Below are positions 11,118-23,800 of a stretch of DNA of 64,000 bases, in pieces; positions within the stretch are counted from its first letter, which is position 1; each line of letters starts with the position of its first letter. Source of the DNA: Glandiceps talaboti (lineage: Eukaryota > Hemichordata > Enteropneusta > Spengelidae); NCBI RefSeq assembly GCF_964340395.1, contig NC_135566.1, positions 769,501 through 833,500 on the forward strand. Reading direction: 5' to 3'. The notes beneath the pieces are model-generated. The model was not told the origin of the DNA. It did not search any database and saw nothing but the letters and a program-made list of their open reading frames with translations. A program made the translations under genes and the position numbers.

Positions 11118-14100
11118 ACCTGGAAATCGAATGCGCACGTTTCCATTGCATGAAATGATAGAGCAAGAGACACATCTATGTCAACAGGTGTGAATGATGA
11201 TAACAACGACTTCGACAAACATCACCAAACACATGTTTTCAGTGTAAATATTACTTTCATTTACCTTTGTTGGTTACTATTGTATGTATTGTGAAATAAC
11301 GCGGTATGTGACAATGAACTGAATAGCTATGAAAAAATGACTTACTGAAGTATTTGTGATAAGTGCATGTAATGAGAGCAATGTGGTTTATTGATATAAT
11401 GTCATTTGTAAACGTATCTGACATTCAATTGAATACTGAAATAAAATTACACATAATAGACCAATTTTCAACTATAATAGAAAGGCTTACATCGCTGTCT
11501 TGCTCAGAGCCGCGCCACAGGAGAAAATAACACCTAGTGAGAACAAAGGCATTCAACACGAGAGTGGTTAAAATTGCATGTGGTGAGTCCAATTTGGAGG
11601 GCGCCCCCAGGCGACGCAAGGTTGCGTGATACGCTTTCACCTTTTGTTTGCTCATGCATTCGAACACGGTGTTTAGTACAAAGACAGTTTGTCATTGAAT
11701 AGAAAATTATATTACCAATCAAAGTCGTTGAAGGGGGAGCAGTACAAGAACATCAAACAGTCAATCAACGTGAGTACTATTTATTTTTTGTATCTCTGAT
11801 CTAGCGACGGATCGACTTCTATTTTAACCACCTTGTGCTATTGGGAGTGGTCATACAAAACTGTATGCGATGGTGTATATGTCGTGTTGACCTTACATGC
11901 CCATGTATATACTTGTATACATTAACCATATCATGTGCATTTTAACACTAAAATGTCCCCGTAATTACTGAATATGTTTATATTTGGTATCTATGATAGA
12001 CTAAACATTTTAATACCAAGATTTCTGAGTATTCAATACGACCATAGTATAAATTTGGTAACAGCAAACACGTTTGATGCAATTGCCTAGGTTAGTACTG
12101 TAATGCATTGTCTTATATAAAGGCAGTTATAGAATACATTATAATAAGCTTATAACGGTTTCGCCCGCACTTCCATCGTACCATGGTCAATTGTGTAATT
12201 AATATAGACTACAGTCAGACCTAATTATTTCTACAATGAAATTTAATTAACCCAACAAGGTACAAAGTCAACAACGGAGGTCTTATTTAAACAGATGGGT
12301 ATGTCTCATTTTCATAGACCGTCCATGACATTTAGTGTACTTCGAGGCCAACTTCTGTTGTTAGCGGAGAAACGCATTATGTCTGACCAGTGCTTTTGCT
12401 TTTCGTAAACAAATGCACGTGTTTGTTGGTACTGGTGTTCATCAAATTTTCAATATCCGTATAAATCCACCATGCAGTGTTGTCATTAAAGCTGTCCCAC
12501 ACGCGACCACTATGTTCAGTTTACAATGGCTCCTGTGTTACACTCTCTACTGTCGAGAGGCTGAACATCTGTGCCGATCATTTGTCTTGCAACCATCAGT
12601 GTGGCTATTTATATCTACAACGGTACAAACACGACAGATGCGGTATGGACGTGTTTTTTATTCTCAAAATAAAATGAGAGGACGGGTCACAAGGTTTAGC
12701 TAGCAGGGCAACATAACGGTTTAGTCCCTGGAAATTTAAACGAAATTATATACGTTTTCAAACAGTAAATTACTGTAGTAGATTATTTATGTAAACATGT
12801 CACGTAAAACAAAGGACGCAATGTCGTAAAAACCTGTATTACCCAGTCTAACCTTTAGGCTATAATGCAAATTGATGCAGTACAGTTGCATTTAAATGAC
12901 GGAGTTTCATTCCTTGTGCAGGTTAAGTTGATGGGTTCAAATTGTTGGAAACACGGGCTGTGTGAATATGTATTGCCCTGTCTACGTCATTTTGTGCTTC
13001 TCAAAACCTGTACTGTGACGTATACCGTGGATGTAAACCAATGACTGATGTAAATACCCATTGGTTTAAATCACTTGGCAAAACTGTAAACATATATATC
13101 GCCTACGTATCAGGAAAGTATCATGCATGACATAGGAGTGGCAGATAAAACGACTTCAATCTTAAATTTAGGATTAGTTAGTTCTTGTAAATGACTCACC
13201 ATTGAGCAAAGCGTGGCACCTATATTGTAATCAAAGTGAATCATTGTTACCTTTCGATGTATGATATATTTATAACTATCATTTACAAAATAAATTAAGA
13301 AAGTGCTCAATCTGATTAAATTCTGATATTGGAATACGCCAGCAACATTTCTTTTATATACTTTTATTTCATTCCGAAGCCACCAACTCTGAGAACAGCG
13401 ACATCGAAAACAAACGACAATGTACGAAGGAAATCAAGTAAATAGGAAAGAATTCATATGTCCGATTTTCAGATTGGAAAGTGCTATGATGTTGCGACAA
13501 AAAAAGAAATAAACACAAGAGTACATGTATACCATTTACACAAACATACTGTCAACCATTCCTACTAACAGAAATACTGTTCAAATGGAATAGACCTATC
13601 ACCCGAGGGGAAAAATGATGTTGCTAAAACTTTCTGATAAAGCATTAGAAAGTTAATCCGATAATGCATGTTTTATATGGCGACGTCGCCCACAACAACT
13701 TGTAATGACTTACATAACAGAATTAATACAGACACTGATATTACACACAGCTAACTATTGAGATCTTGTTTATCTGTCTGGTAACTTTGTGTATATACTA
13801 TCAGTAAGATTACGTTGTTTACGTGAGTCAAAACAAAATCTTTTTTTTAGTCATAAAAACACGATGCTGTTAAATTGTCTTTTTAACCCTATTAGTTTGT
13901 TTCCATATGATAGCCTCTAGGACAAACGGTAAAGACGAATATGAGGGAGCAACTGAAATTTATTTTCATTTTAAGCACTTAGAATTGTTCAGATTAACAA
14001 CATTAAAGCATATTTATTGAGTTATATATAACAAGAACAGTTACTGTATATGAAATTATTTACCTTTTAATAACAATATAATTTGGCACCACATCCAAAG

Positions 14101-14883
14101 GTAACACGGCAAAATCAGCACAGATACTAATATGATTTGCCTTCATTCTATATTAATCTATATTATGTTGCTATTACTCTTAGTCGAACAATGGGCTAAA
14201 AATAATACCTTAGGATATATGTATGGAGGTAGAGACACAGTCCTTCCTACCTCCATGTGATAAGACACGTATAGGTGACATCTAAATGAAATCCTAAACA
14301 CGTTTGCACGTAGCAACACTTCAGTTCCACTTATATTCTCACCCTGATGTATGTATTTAGGTCACATGATATTTATTTATCCAAGTGTGTGAGATTTAGA
14401 ACCCGTTCAAACATGAATAACATAAATAACGAATGTGTAATAAAACAAAAACATGGTGTATTTAAATGACGTTTTTCCCGACTGACTGTTGGCTGCATGT
14501 TTTTTAACACACGATTAACTACATATTATATATCATATTATGATTTAATCAATTGTTTTTCACTCTATTAACTTTTCAAGTATGGGCCACTGCTTCTTTT
14601 AAGCTTAGTGCTGTATAACTTGACTAAATGAACGCTCAGTGTCTTTCACTTTTCGTATCGTTGTCAGCGAATGCAGTAGACTGATATTGCGATACATGGC
14701 AGCGTTGGGATTATGGCAGCAGTGGGATAAAAAAAAATAGAAAGTAAATTATAATATTAAACACTTTAGACAGTTGTTATGTTCAAAGTAATCGAAGTAA
14801 CGTAACTGTGAAAATAGAAGGTGTCTTTATTCAGTCAATACAAAGTGAGAAAAGATAGGAAGAGAACAACAGTTTATGAGAGC

Positions 14884-14884
14884 G

Positions 14885-14916
<32 letters not shown>
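14884..14916 (+). repeat. (ATCA)n microsatellite
   Basis: Eight tandem ATCA units. Confidence 0.95.
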
Positions 14917-15444
14917 CATGTTTTCAGTATGTGAAGCTGAGCAATGTTGTTTATGAAATACAATTTACTGAGGAAATAACTTATAAATTACGAGTAATAC
15001 ATCTTTTTACAAATGATATAGCTCCATTGTTACCATTTACAAATAAATGGTTGCTTTCACATCGTAGATAAACATTTTTGATAATATCTAGTCTACTTAG
15101 AAAATATAGTTCCTTTTGACGGATTACATAGAAAAAATAAATGGACGATTATGAGTACGACAGGAGATTAATTGTAAGTTTGAAGTTTTACAAATGAAAC
15201 GATAATTCTCCATCAGAAAGTAAATGCCTTTATCTACTTATGTATTTGGTTCTCTAGCTATAAGCTTATGTCGCAAGGTTGTGGTTTTGAATAATAGATT
15301 TTTACATTTACTGTACTAGTGACCTTTTGATGAATGGTGATGACAGGTATAGGTCAAAGACCTTTATGTAATGACAGTGTGCAAATTTACATGTCGGCTA
15401 ATTTACATGTCAACAACTAAACATCTGCTGGATTTTCTGTGTAC

Positions 15445-15480
15445 CCAATCATCAAGTTGTTACGGAGACCCCTATAAATA
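15445..15480 (+). promoter_or_regulatory. Candidate core promoter: CCAAT and TATA boxes
   Basis: CCAAT at 15445-15449 lies 24 bp before TATAAATA at 15473-15480. A start site would fall near 15505. The exon that would follow ends at a strong donor. This is the best promoter candidate for the receptor gene; it rests on motifs alone. Confidence 0.45.
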
Positions 15481-15504
15481 CTCTCTCAGCCAGTGATCAC
15501 ATGC

Positions 15505-15682
15505 TTCTCCTAACATCAAGGCCTGAAGGTGGATACTGCTAGCTTGTTGGCTACTGTATGCTGCCGCCTGGACGTGTATTACATTCCACCCCAAGAACTC
15601 AACCGACACCAACGGGGCACTACGTTAATTTGGTACTACACATGTACAGACATGGGCAGTACATATTACCGTGTAAAAACGG
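15505..15682 (+). other. Candidate first exon of the receptor gene
   Basis: It starts about 25 bp after the TATA box and ends at the donor G|GTGAGTTA (15682/15683). Spliced to the acceptor at 19992/19993 (TTTTTTAATAG), an ATG at 15558 is open and in frame through to the receptor start at 20006, adding up to 46 residues. An ATG at 15642 is in the same frame, and one at 15652 opens a 15-codon frame ending in a TGA that overlaps the 20006 ATG. The signal peptide argues that 20006 is the main start, so this may be only 5' UTR. Confidence 0.4.
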
Positions 15683-16411
15683 GTGAGTTAATTATGACTT
15701 GCGGATAATTGTATACAAGACAATACGGACTGGCTGAAACCCATTTGAGCTCCACATTTCGCGTGTACAACTGTTTGCTGCCACGTGGACTAGAATTCGC
15801 TAAATAAATAGTTAGTACCTGTCATCACCATAACTATGCATTTATAAGCTTTGTTCTTTATTGTGTACAACATGATAAGTGTATCAGGGATATATAGCAC
15901 GTTCCGTTTCATTTTATGTACTATTATTTCATGGTCAAATAGAGTATTTTCAATTGATGATATGTTGTTCTCTGTCGCTTCATTTATACATTACTCCATT
16001 CTATCCTTTAGTTGTGTGTGTCACATCTTGGGACACTATATATAAATTATAACGTTCACCTACGAGGTTAATGAAATGTATAAGTGACGTACGTAAAGCT
16101 TGAAACGAGAGATGTTGTATGTGCGAGGTTTGGGAAGGAATGTTCACAATGTACCCTGTAAAGTAGGTGTTTATATAGTTTGCTTGTCTGTGTAGTATTA
16201 CAAGCTTACATGTGTAGACAGCCATAAATCATTGAAGCGGTCATTAGTGTGATATGCCATGCATGACTGTAGAAGTAATTGACAGATTCTAAGACGTACT
16301 ACGTGCATTATGTCTAGTAGCACTGTGTATCATTGAAAGCCTACATTCTAGACATCTCACTTTAGACTTGAGATTCAATAATGTATGTATCAATGACTGC
16401 TGGGCGTATTT

Positions 16412-17069
16412 CAAGTGTATTTCTACCATACCTATACATATATTCTAGACATCTCGCTGTATTTCTATCATATCTATACATATATTCTAGACATCTCACT
16501 GTATTTCTATCATATCTATACATATATTCTAGAAATCTCACTGTATTTCTATCATATCTATACATATATTCTAGAAATCTCACTGTATTTCTATCATACA
16601 TATACATATATTCTAGACATCTCACTGTGTTTCTATCATATCTATACATATATTCTAGACATCTCACTGTATTTCTATCATATCTATACATATATTCTAG
16701 ACATCTCACTATATTTCTATCATATCTATACATATATTCTAGACATCTCACTGTATTTCTATCATACCTATACATATATTCTAGACATCTCACTACTTCT
16801 ATCATATCTATACATATATTCTAGACATCTCGCTGTATTTCTATCATATCTATACATATATTCTAGACATCTCACTATATTTCTATCATATCTATACATA
16901 TATCCTAGACATCTCGCTGTATTTCTATCATACCTATACATATATTCTAGACATCTCACTGTATTTCTATCATACCTATACATATATTCTAGACATCTCA
17001 CTGTATTTCTATCATACCTATACATTCTAGATATCTCACTGTATTTCTATCATACCAAAACATTCTAGA
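16412..17069 (+). repeat. 42-bp minisatellite, about 15 copies
   Basis: The unit has TCTAGACATCTCACTG, then TATTTCTATCATA, then TCTATACATATAT. Because 42 is divisible by three, the array stays open in several frames on both strands, giving frames of up to 217 codons of repeated peptide. These are not genes. Confidence 0.95.
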
Positions 17070-17667
17070 TATCTTGCTTTAGACTTGATTTTGATAATTT
17101 ATAATCACGACTGAATTATAGGCGTACTAGTATTTTAAGTGTATTTCTATTAGATCTGGTGACTTATCATTACTCACCTATTTGTAATTGAGTTATTTCA
17201 AAATGCTACCTTAGCTTATTCAGGGAAATTCTTTACATTCTTATCAAAAGTCTATGTGTTATTTTGGCGGGATATACAATGGACGATAACGATAAAATGG
17301 AAACGACATGACGTCATCATGTACAGTACTAGTCACACCCATTTAAGTAATGGTATTTATAATCCGTTAATTTAATTCACAAACAGATTTTAGCTCTTGT
17401 CAAAGTCATTTTTTTTAAAAAAACATAAAAGAATGAAAATACGCCTGTAGTGTGTGATAAATGTTTTACTATAATTTTCACAAACATTAATTTACAATTA
17501 GTTGAAATATATATATTATTTAAAGCAAATGAAATGACTTACAACCACAATCCTAGTTACATTTTGTCGTAAATAATCGTGAAATAAACACGAATTTATA
17601 GGTTATACAGAAAATGATAAAAATTGAAATGAGCACACACGAATACGTCACTTGATTCACATACTAT

Positions 17668-17910
17668 CGAGATAGAGATCGAGACAGACAGAGAGAGAGA
17701 TCGAGACAGACAGAGAGAGACACACAGAGAGAGACAGAGAGAGAGAGTGAGTGAGTGAGTGAGTGAGTGAGTGAGTGAGTGAGTGAGAGAGAGACAGAGA
17801 GAGACAAACAAACAGACAGAGTGAGTGAGTGAGAGAGAGAGAGTGAGTGAGAGAGAGACAGAGAGAGAGACAGAGAGACAGAGAGACACAGAGACACAGA
17901 GACACAAAAG
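17668..17910 (+). repeat. GA-rich tract with GAGACAGA and GTGA blocks
   Basis: Mixed GAGA, CAGA and GTGA units. The Ser/Leu-rich and Arg/Glu-rich frames across it are artefacts. Confidence 0.93.
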
Positions 17911-19271
17911 AGAGACAAACAACAATAAATCCCACTTTCCGAAAATGCCGGGAGTTATCCTTTTTGTTGTTGTCCGTTCTGATGTTGAAAGGAAATTGGG
18001 AAAATGATTTAAGATATTTAACTATATTATACATTTTCGTTCGGTATTTGTACAATTGACACCTTTCCACTTTGATTGTTATTGGTGTTCACAGTCACTT
18101 TGATACCTGTCTGTTTGTATCACACAACCACTTTGATACCTGTCTGTTTGTATCATACAGTGTCCTGCGATTGAACCCTCTAGTAAACGTGCCTTGAGTT
18201 CGAAATGGATGTTTATAAGACAGCTAATAAATAATTCATGCAGGTTAATATATTAATCCATGGCATGCATGCATATCTATATATATACATCATTCAGTGA
18301 CGTTGGTGGGGGCTAAAGAGTTGCTATTTAGAGCTATATAATAAAGATGAGGGTTTGTTCAAACAGATAGAAGGCATACAGACGGATTCATTCCAGTATA
18401 TTACTGTTGTCGTTCTTTCATTGTCACAGTGTTGTCAGACTCAGCTGTCTCGTGGTGTGTAATCACATATTTTTCCACGATGCTACGACGCTGTAGTCGA
18501 AGGCTAACTGTAACCATATCCAAGCTTGGCCGAGTCAACCATCTGACAAACGGAAAGAAGGTCTGCCAGTCGATCAATGAGTCATTTCATGACCTCCATT
18601 AAAAGCTTTACAGATATATGTATGCCCTGTTGATTTGAAATTAGAAGGAAAAATCGCAGCTGTCAGTCATAGTATAAACATCTGATAGCAGGGTAAGCTA
18701 CATAGTTTGGTATCACAATGATGGTGAAACAGATGTTTTGATATCAAGATTATAATAACATGAAAATATAAACCTATAATTCAGTTAGTTAGTCACTCAG
18801 TCACTGTGGAAAGACAAAATAGAATATGTGAAATACCAGAAAGGTAGAAAAATAATATGGAAGAAGTAGAATAGAAAGAAAAGACACAATTGTAAATATT
18901 CAACAACAGAAAACACAAAGAATATAAAGTGATGACATTGCCTATCTATTATTCCATTGCATGTTAAAAATAGCATTTTCTATTACGCGATGTGGAAGGT
19001 TGGAAAGGGATGACCTGTGGACGTGTTCACAGACAGATTTGTTATCCAACATTAGTAGCTCCCATTAACAAATTTAAAAGTACAAATTAAAAGCAACACA
19101 AATGCATTGTGCAATAAATGATTTCACTTACAAGAATTAAATCCGCGCTGTTTCTACAATACAAACACACGAGGCAGTCTGTAATAGTCATAGTCTTGAT
19201 GTTTGTTGGAGATTTGTGGACTACATTTGAAGGCCAAATGTTTCATTTATATAGGATCTCTTTTGTATTGC

Positions 19272-19517
19272 CATGCATGCATGTTTGCTATGGACGTTGT
19301 CTCGCCCAGACTTACTCAAAGTCTACGGGCCATGCATGTATGTTTGCTATGGCCGTTGTCTCACCCAGACTTACTCAAAGTTTACGGGCCATGCATGCAT
19401 GTATGTTTGCTATGGCCGTTGTCTCACCCAGACTTACTCAAAGTCTACGGGCCATGCATGCATGTATGTTTGCTATGGCCGTTGTCTCACCCAGACTTAC
19501 TCAAAGTCTACGGGCCA
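19272..19517 (+). repeat. About 60-bp minisatellite, 4 copies
   Basis: The unit includes TGTTTGCTATGGCCGTTGTC, CACCCAGACTTACTCAAAGT and CTACGGGCCATGCATGCATG; copies differ by 59-62 bp in spacing. Confidence 0.93.
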
Positions 19518-19574
19518 TTTTCAATCTTCATTTGATTATATATTTGTACGTTTTCTTTTTGTGTGAAATAGTCA

Positions 19575-19686
19575 TGTGAGTGAGTGAGTGAGTGAGTGAG
19601 TGAGTGAGTGAGTGAGTGAGTGAGTGAGTGAGTGAGTGAGTGAGTGAGTGAGTGAGTGAGTGAGTGAGTGAGTGAGTGAGTGAGTG
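19575..19686 (+). repeat. (GTGA)n microsatellite
   Basis: About 28 GTGA/GAGT units, uninterrupted. Confidence 0.97.
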
Positions 19687-19717
19687 CGAAAAGTGGTGCG
19701 ATCGTGTATAGAATTAG

Positions 19718-19864
19718 GAGACTAATAGTAACTGGGAAAAATAATCTTAAAAAAAGGTTGGCCTCATTTTCCTTCACAGAATTTGAAATGAATAAAAAAA
19801 TCAAAACATTTAAAGATTGTGAGACAAACAAATGTCCCAAGGTACTAGTACCAGAGTCTAATCC
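19718..19864 (+). repeat. Dispersed repeat, copy B
   Basis: Matches 7492-7640 in order and spacing: GAGACTAAT-GTAACTGG, an A-run, CATTTTCCTTCACAG, TTTGAAATGAAT, ATCAAAACATTTAAAGATTG, GAGAC, CAGAGTCTA. The 72-codon frame across it is therefore not taken as a gene. Confidence 0.55.
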
Positions 19865-20005
19865 TGACCCAAAACCGAGACCAATTGACAAAGTGTAGAT
19901 AGTGATTGCAAGTCATTTACATATACAGAAATACAACAAGTTATTCGCTGTCTACAAATTAATTTGATAATTGAATATATATTTTTTAATAGGTTTGAAC
20001 GCTGC

Positions 20006-20801
20006 ATGATGGCGAGGTGTCTGTGTTTACTGGTCATCATTGCTGTGTTCTACTCCGGAGTTCTTTGTCAGGACAGCTGTATATATCCTAGTGTTGGAAT
20101 ACTGCCTGGAGATGTCATTCTAGGTCTTGACTTTTCTTTTCATGGAAGTAACGAAGACCAATCTGGCTGTAATACGTCACATATTCCTATGTTTGACTCT
20201 ATTCAGCGACTAGAAGCAGCCATCTACACCATCAACGAATTGAATGACAAAAACACCATACCTGGTGTCAAAATAGGTAGGCTATATACTTAGTAGTTTT
20301 GTTTGAGGCCCTCGAAACACATGTGTCAAGTCGTTGTCATGGGCGTGGCGGGGTGTAGTAGTCATGGTCTGGGTTAGGTTGTTACTTCTGTGGATGTCAT
20401 GCAATCAATAGACCATCCCATCCCAATCTGATTAAAATCCGATGTAGATGTCGGCTAATCGGGCATTGCTATCTTACCATCGTTATTTAGCTTGAATTGA
20501 CCTTCGTAGTAGATGTTTACGTTTTTAGCCTGATCGCCTCCTTTCACTATATGAAACTAGCAAGATATAATGAGTGACTTTTCGCTTTCTACCTTCAATA
20601 GGTCTTGAAGCCAGGGATTCTTGTTATTCATCTACTATCTCCCAACAACGAAGTTTGGACTATGCTAGTGGTAAAATTGATATCACGAGTGTGACAGGGC
20701 AAGTGTGTCCTGCCACGACCTTACGACCAGGTAAGATGCGTTTTTGTGGTTTTTACTATCTATAAATTTGTATGCACAGAGCACACGATGCAAGTATCTG
20801 A

Positions 20802-20843
<42 letters not shown>

Positions 20844-23800
20844 ATGTCTCTGTTCTTCGTATTTCACTCGAAAATAATTTCACAGGCATTAACTTCGGTC
20901 AAGTTGGTCTCATCAACAATCAAAACCAACTAACATCTGAAACAAAAGAGCTAAATGTCTTATTATAGATTCATGTCTCTCTTGTATTTACAATAGGTGA
21001 AATTTTGGGGAATTCTATTATGCTAATGAACACACAGCCAGTCATCTCGGGTCCAATGGCGCCATTTTTCACGGATCCATTTACAAAGATGATGGACGCG
21101 TCAACTACGGACTTCCAGAAGGTAACTTGTCAGTTTTTACGTGAACCACGCAAGAGTCATTTCTCAGATGCTAGAACTGTTTACAATAAAATTCCGTGAA
21201 GAGACCCATTGTGCCGGTGTACGGTCACGGACAAATCTTGAAATGCCCAAAACAAGCACAAAATTTATCAGTTGAGCCAATAATGCCTCGAACAACCCTA
21301 AAACGAGTAATAAATGTTTGTCTATGCCAACTGTATACTAGTATTTCAAAACCATTGAAATAAAATACACCAGAAAATTGTGCTTAGAATGCCTTCAGTA
21401 ATTACAAGGGGGGGGGGGGTTTCTTCTTCACTTTTTATACCTCGGTTCTAGGGGAGGGCAGTGGTGGGATGAAGTCCTTTCACATTGATTCTGAGACTAG
21501 TGTCCTTTCCATGTCTGACACCATTTAAACCATGTTTTTGAAATATTTTAACAGCGGAGGGGTCATGTTTTAGAGAAGGAAAATTGAGGGAGGGTCACCT
21601 TTTATAAAACGGGGCGGGGAAGGGCCACATTTTACGCAACATACCGGTTTTGATTTCCCCCAGTACTGTAATTACTGAAGTCTCACTTATCTAATATTAT
21701 GGAATGCTCATAAAAGTAACTCAATAACAACTGTTTTTACGTATACATACTAATATTTCACATTTTCATGTTTTGTACACAGGCGACAATAGACTTGGCC
21801 AAAGCACTAGGGTGGTCGTATTTATCTATAGTTTACATCGAGGACACGATGCAAGCTGCTATGGATGGTATCGCTATGGCAACAGACAACAATATCTGTA
21901 TTGCCGGTTCGTATGAAATACATAAAACAGATTCTAGTGGATATGGTGACGTCATCCGATCTCTCATGGATAAACCAGATGCAATAGGTGAATACACGTA
22001 TAGTATCATATCTGTAGCAAATGTAACGTATGACATATAAGAAATGTAATATCAACGGCAACAATTATTTAGGCACTTTTATGGAAATCCTACACAATTT
22101 ACTCGTAGATAATTCTGAATATTAACAGTCATATCAAACTAGAGGTAAATTTTCCAGACATACTTCAATGAACCTCAACTCAACTCAACTTTAAACTGAA
22201 GCATTTCAAGCTCACAAATATTACTTTTAAAGTCAATCACGTATAATTTCCGCCTTGTTTGTTCAATATTGCTTGTCAGAGTAAGCACGGGGCCATCTCG
22301 GCCAAAGTGATGAGATCAAACCACAGTAATAATTCAGACCCATGGCACTGCCATTACTTTCAACATTAACACTCCCTCTCAATAGGTACAACGTTGTCAA
22401 TATAGACACCCTGCTTTTTCTTTGAAATTTGACATTCACATCGACCAACTGGCCTAAATACTTCAAGTAGACTGCCACTACTTTCAACATTTTCATTCCC
22501 TCCGAATCATACCTTTACAGCATAGTCATGTCATAAATGTATCATTGAAGTTTTCCGTATTTATGTACTTTTACAGGTGTCATTCTACTACTTGACTTCT
22601 CTGATACGTTAGACAGCTTCTTTTCATCGGTTGAAAATTACTCGTTTGGTAATACGGAATTTAATTTGGTATGGATAATTCCGAATATTGGTTATGCCGA
22701 ACCGATTCTCCAAGCACATGAGAATGTCACACGTGGTGCGATTGGTGTAGGAGCCGCCTCTCCAGAAATTGAAGACTTTCTAGTCTATTTTCGAAATCTG
22801 GGTCCAGGCAACATCAATACTACGTCAGATCCCTGGTTTGAACAATATTATCAGACGAAGTACAAATGTGATATAGCTAGCAACACCAATTATGGTGTCC
22901 AATGCGACCAAACTGTTGCTGACAAACACAAATTAACTCAACAAATCCAAGGCGTGCCAACTGTCATGAACTCCATCAAAATACTAGTTGAAGCTGTGAT
23001 GGCTGCCCACACCCAAGTATGTCCAAGTGACGGATTTTGTGAACAGCTTGCAAATATTCCGGACTACGCACTCCTTGGCTATGTGAATGCCGTCGATTTT
23101 ACTGGCTACGACAATAGTGATATAAGTTTTAGTTCGAGTGGGGAATTCATTCCACAAATCGATATTCTAAATTTCCAGTCTGATGGTAATGGTGGATATG
23201 CTTTGATGCAGGTAAATATGTTTTTTTTACTTGACTTTTGAGGTGATATATGGGTAGAAACACGTACTCTGAAGGTTCATATCTGTACAAATGCCGTGAA
23301 AATAAAGACAAAGAAGTGCGTCACTGTATATCATTCTACATATATGATACGAAACAATTTCTTACTGGTAATTTATGTCACAGATAAATGTGAAGTAACT
23401 ACCCGTGAATTGTCCAAAACAACCCTCATACTGGACGATTTGCTTCTTATTACTAAACCTAGTATGTATCAAACACGAGATGAGTCATAATAACTTTCGA
23501 TTTCCTTAAAGAGTTAAAGGCCTATAATTCAATGCTATGTTATAACATTTTTGGTATTTCAAAATAAAATTATTCAGTTGTCCTGGACCAACCTTTTCTA
23601 TAGCTCTGTCAGTTAACTGTTTTCACATGAATTTCCATCCTTATCTAAACTGGGCATTCAGAGCGAGACGTAATACTGTAGAATTATACACATTGTCGGG
23701 CCAACAGGGCCTAACATGGGGAGGGGTATAAGGTAAACTGTAAGATGGAGATATGTAATGATATGTTTAAATTGTATAAATTAGGAAAATTACAAATATT

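Larger units (their letters stand above)
15683..19992 (+). other. Putative 5' intron of the receptor gene, repeat-rich
   Basis: No gene was recognised. It carries the 42-bp array (16412-17069), a GA-rich tract (17668-17910), a 35-bp duplication at 18080-18160 (CACTTTGATACCTGTCTGTT twice), a 60-bp array (19272-19517) and a GTGA run (19575-19686). Confidence 0.5.

Noticed and set aside
12413-12703. 96-codon frame in the intergenic region
   Set aside because: No recognisable domain, and overlapping frames of similar length occur nearby; it is treated as chance.
16362-17068. Long open frames on both strands, up to 217 codons
   Set aside because: They are translations of the 42-bp array, with no start context, splice sites or non-repeat sequence.
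19680-19898. 72-codon Lys-rich frame before the receptor
   Set aside because: It starts in the GTGA microsatellite and covers a dispersed repeat also present at 7492-7640.
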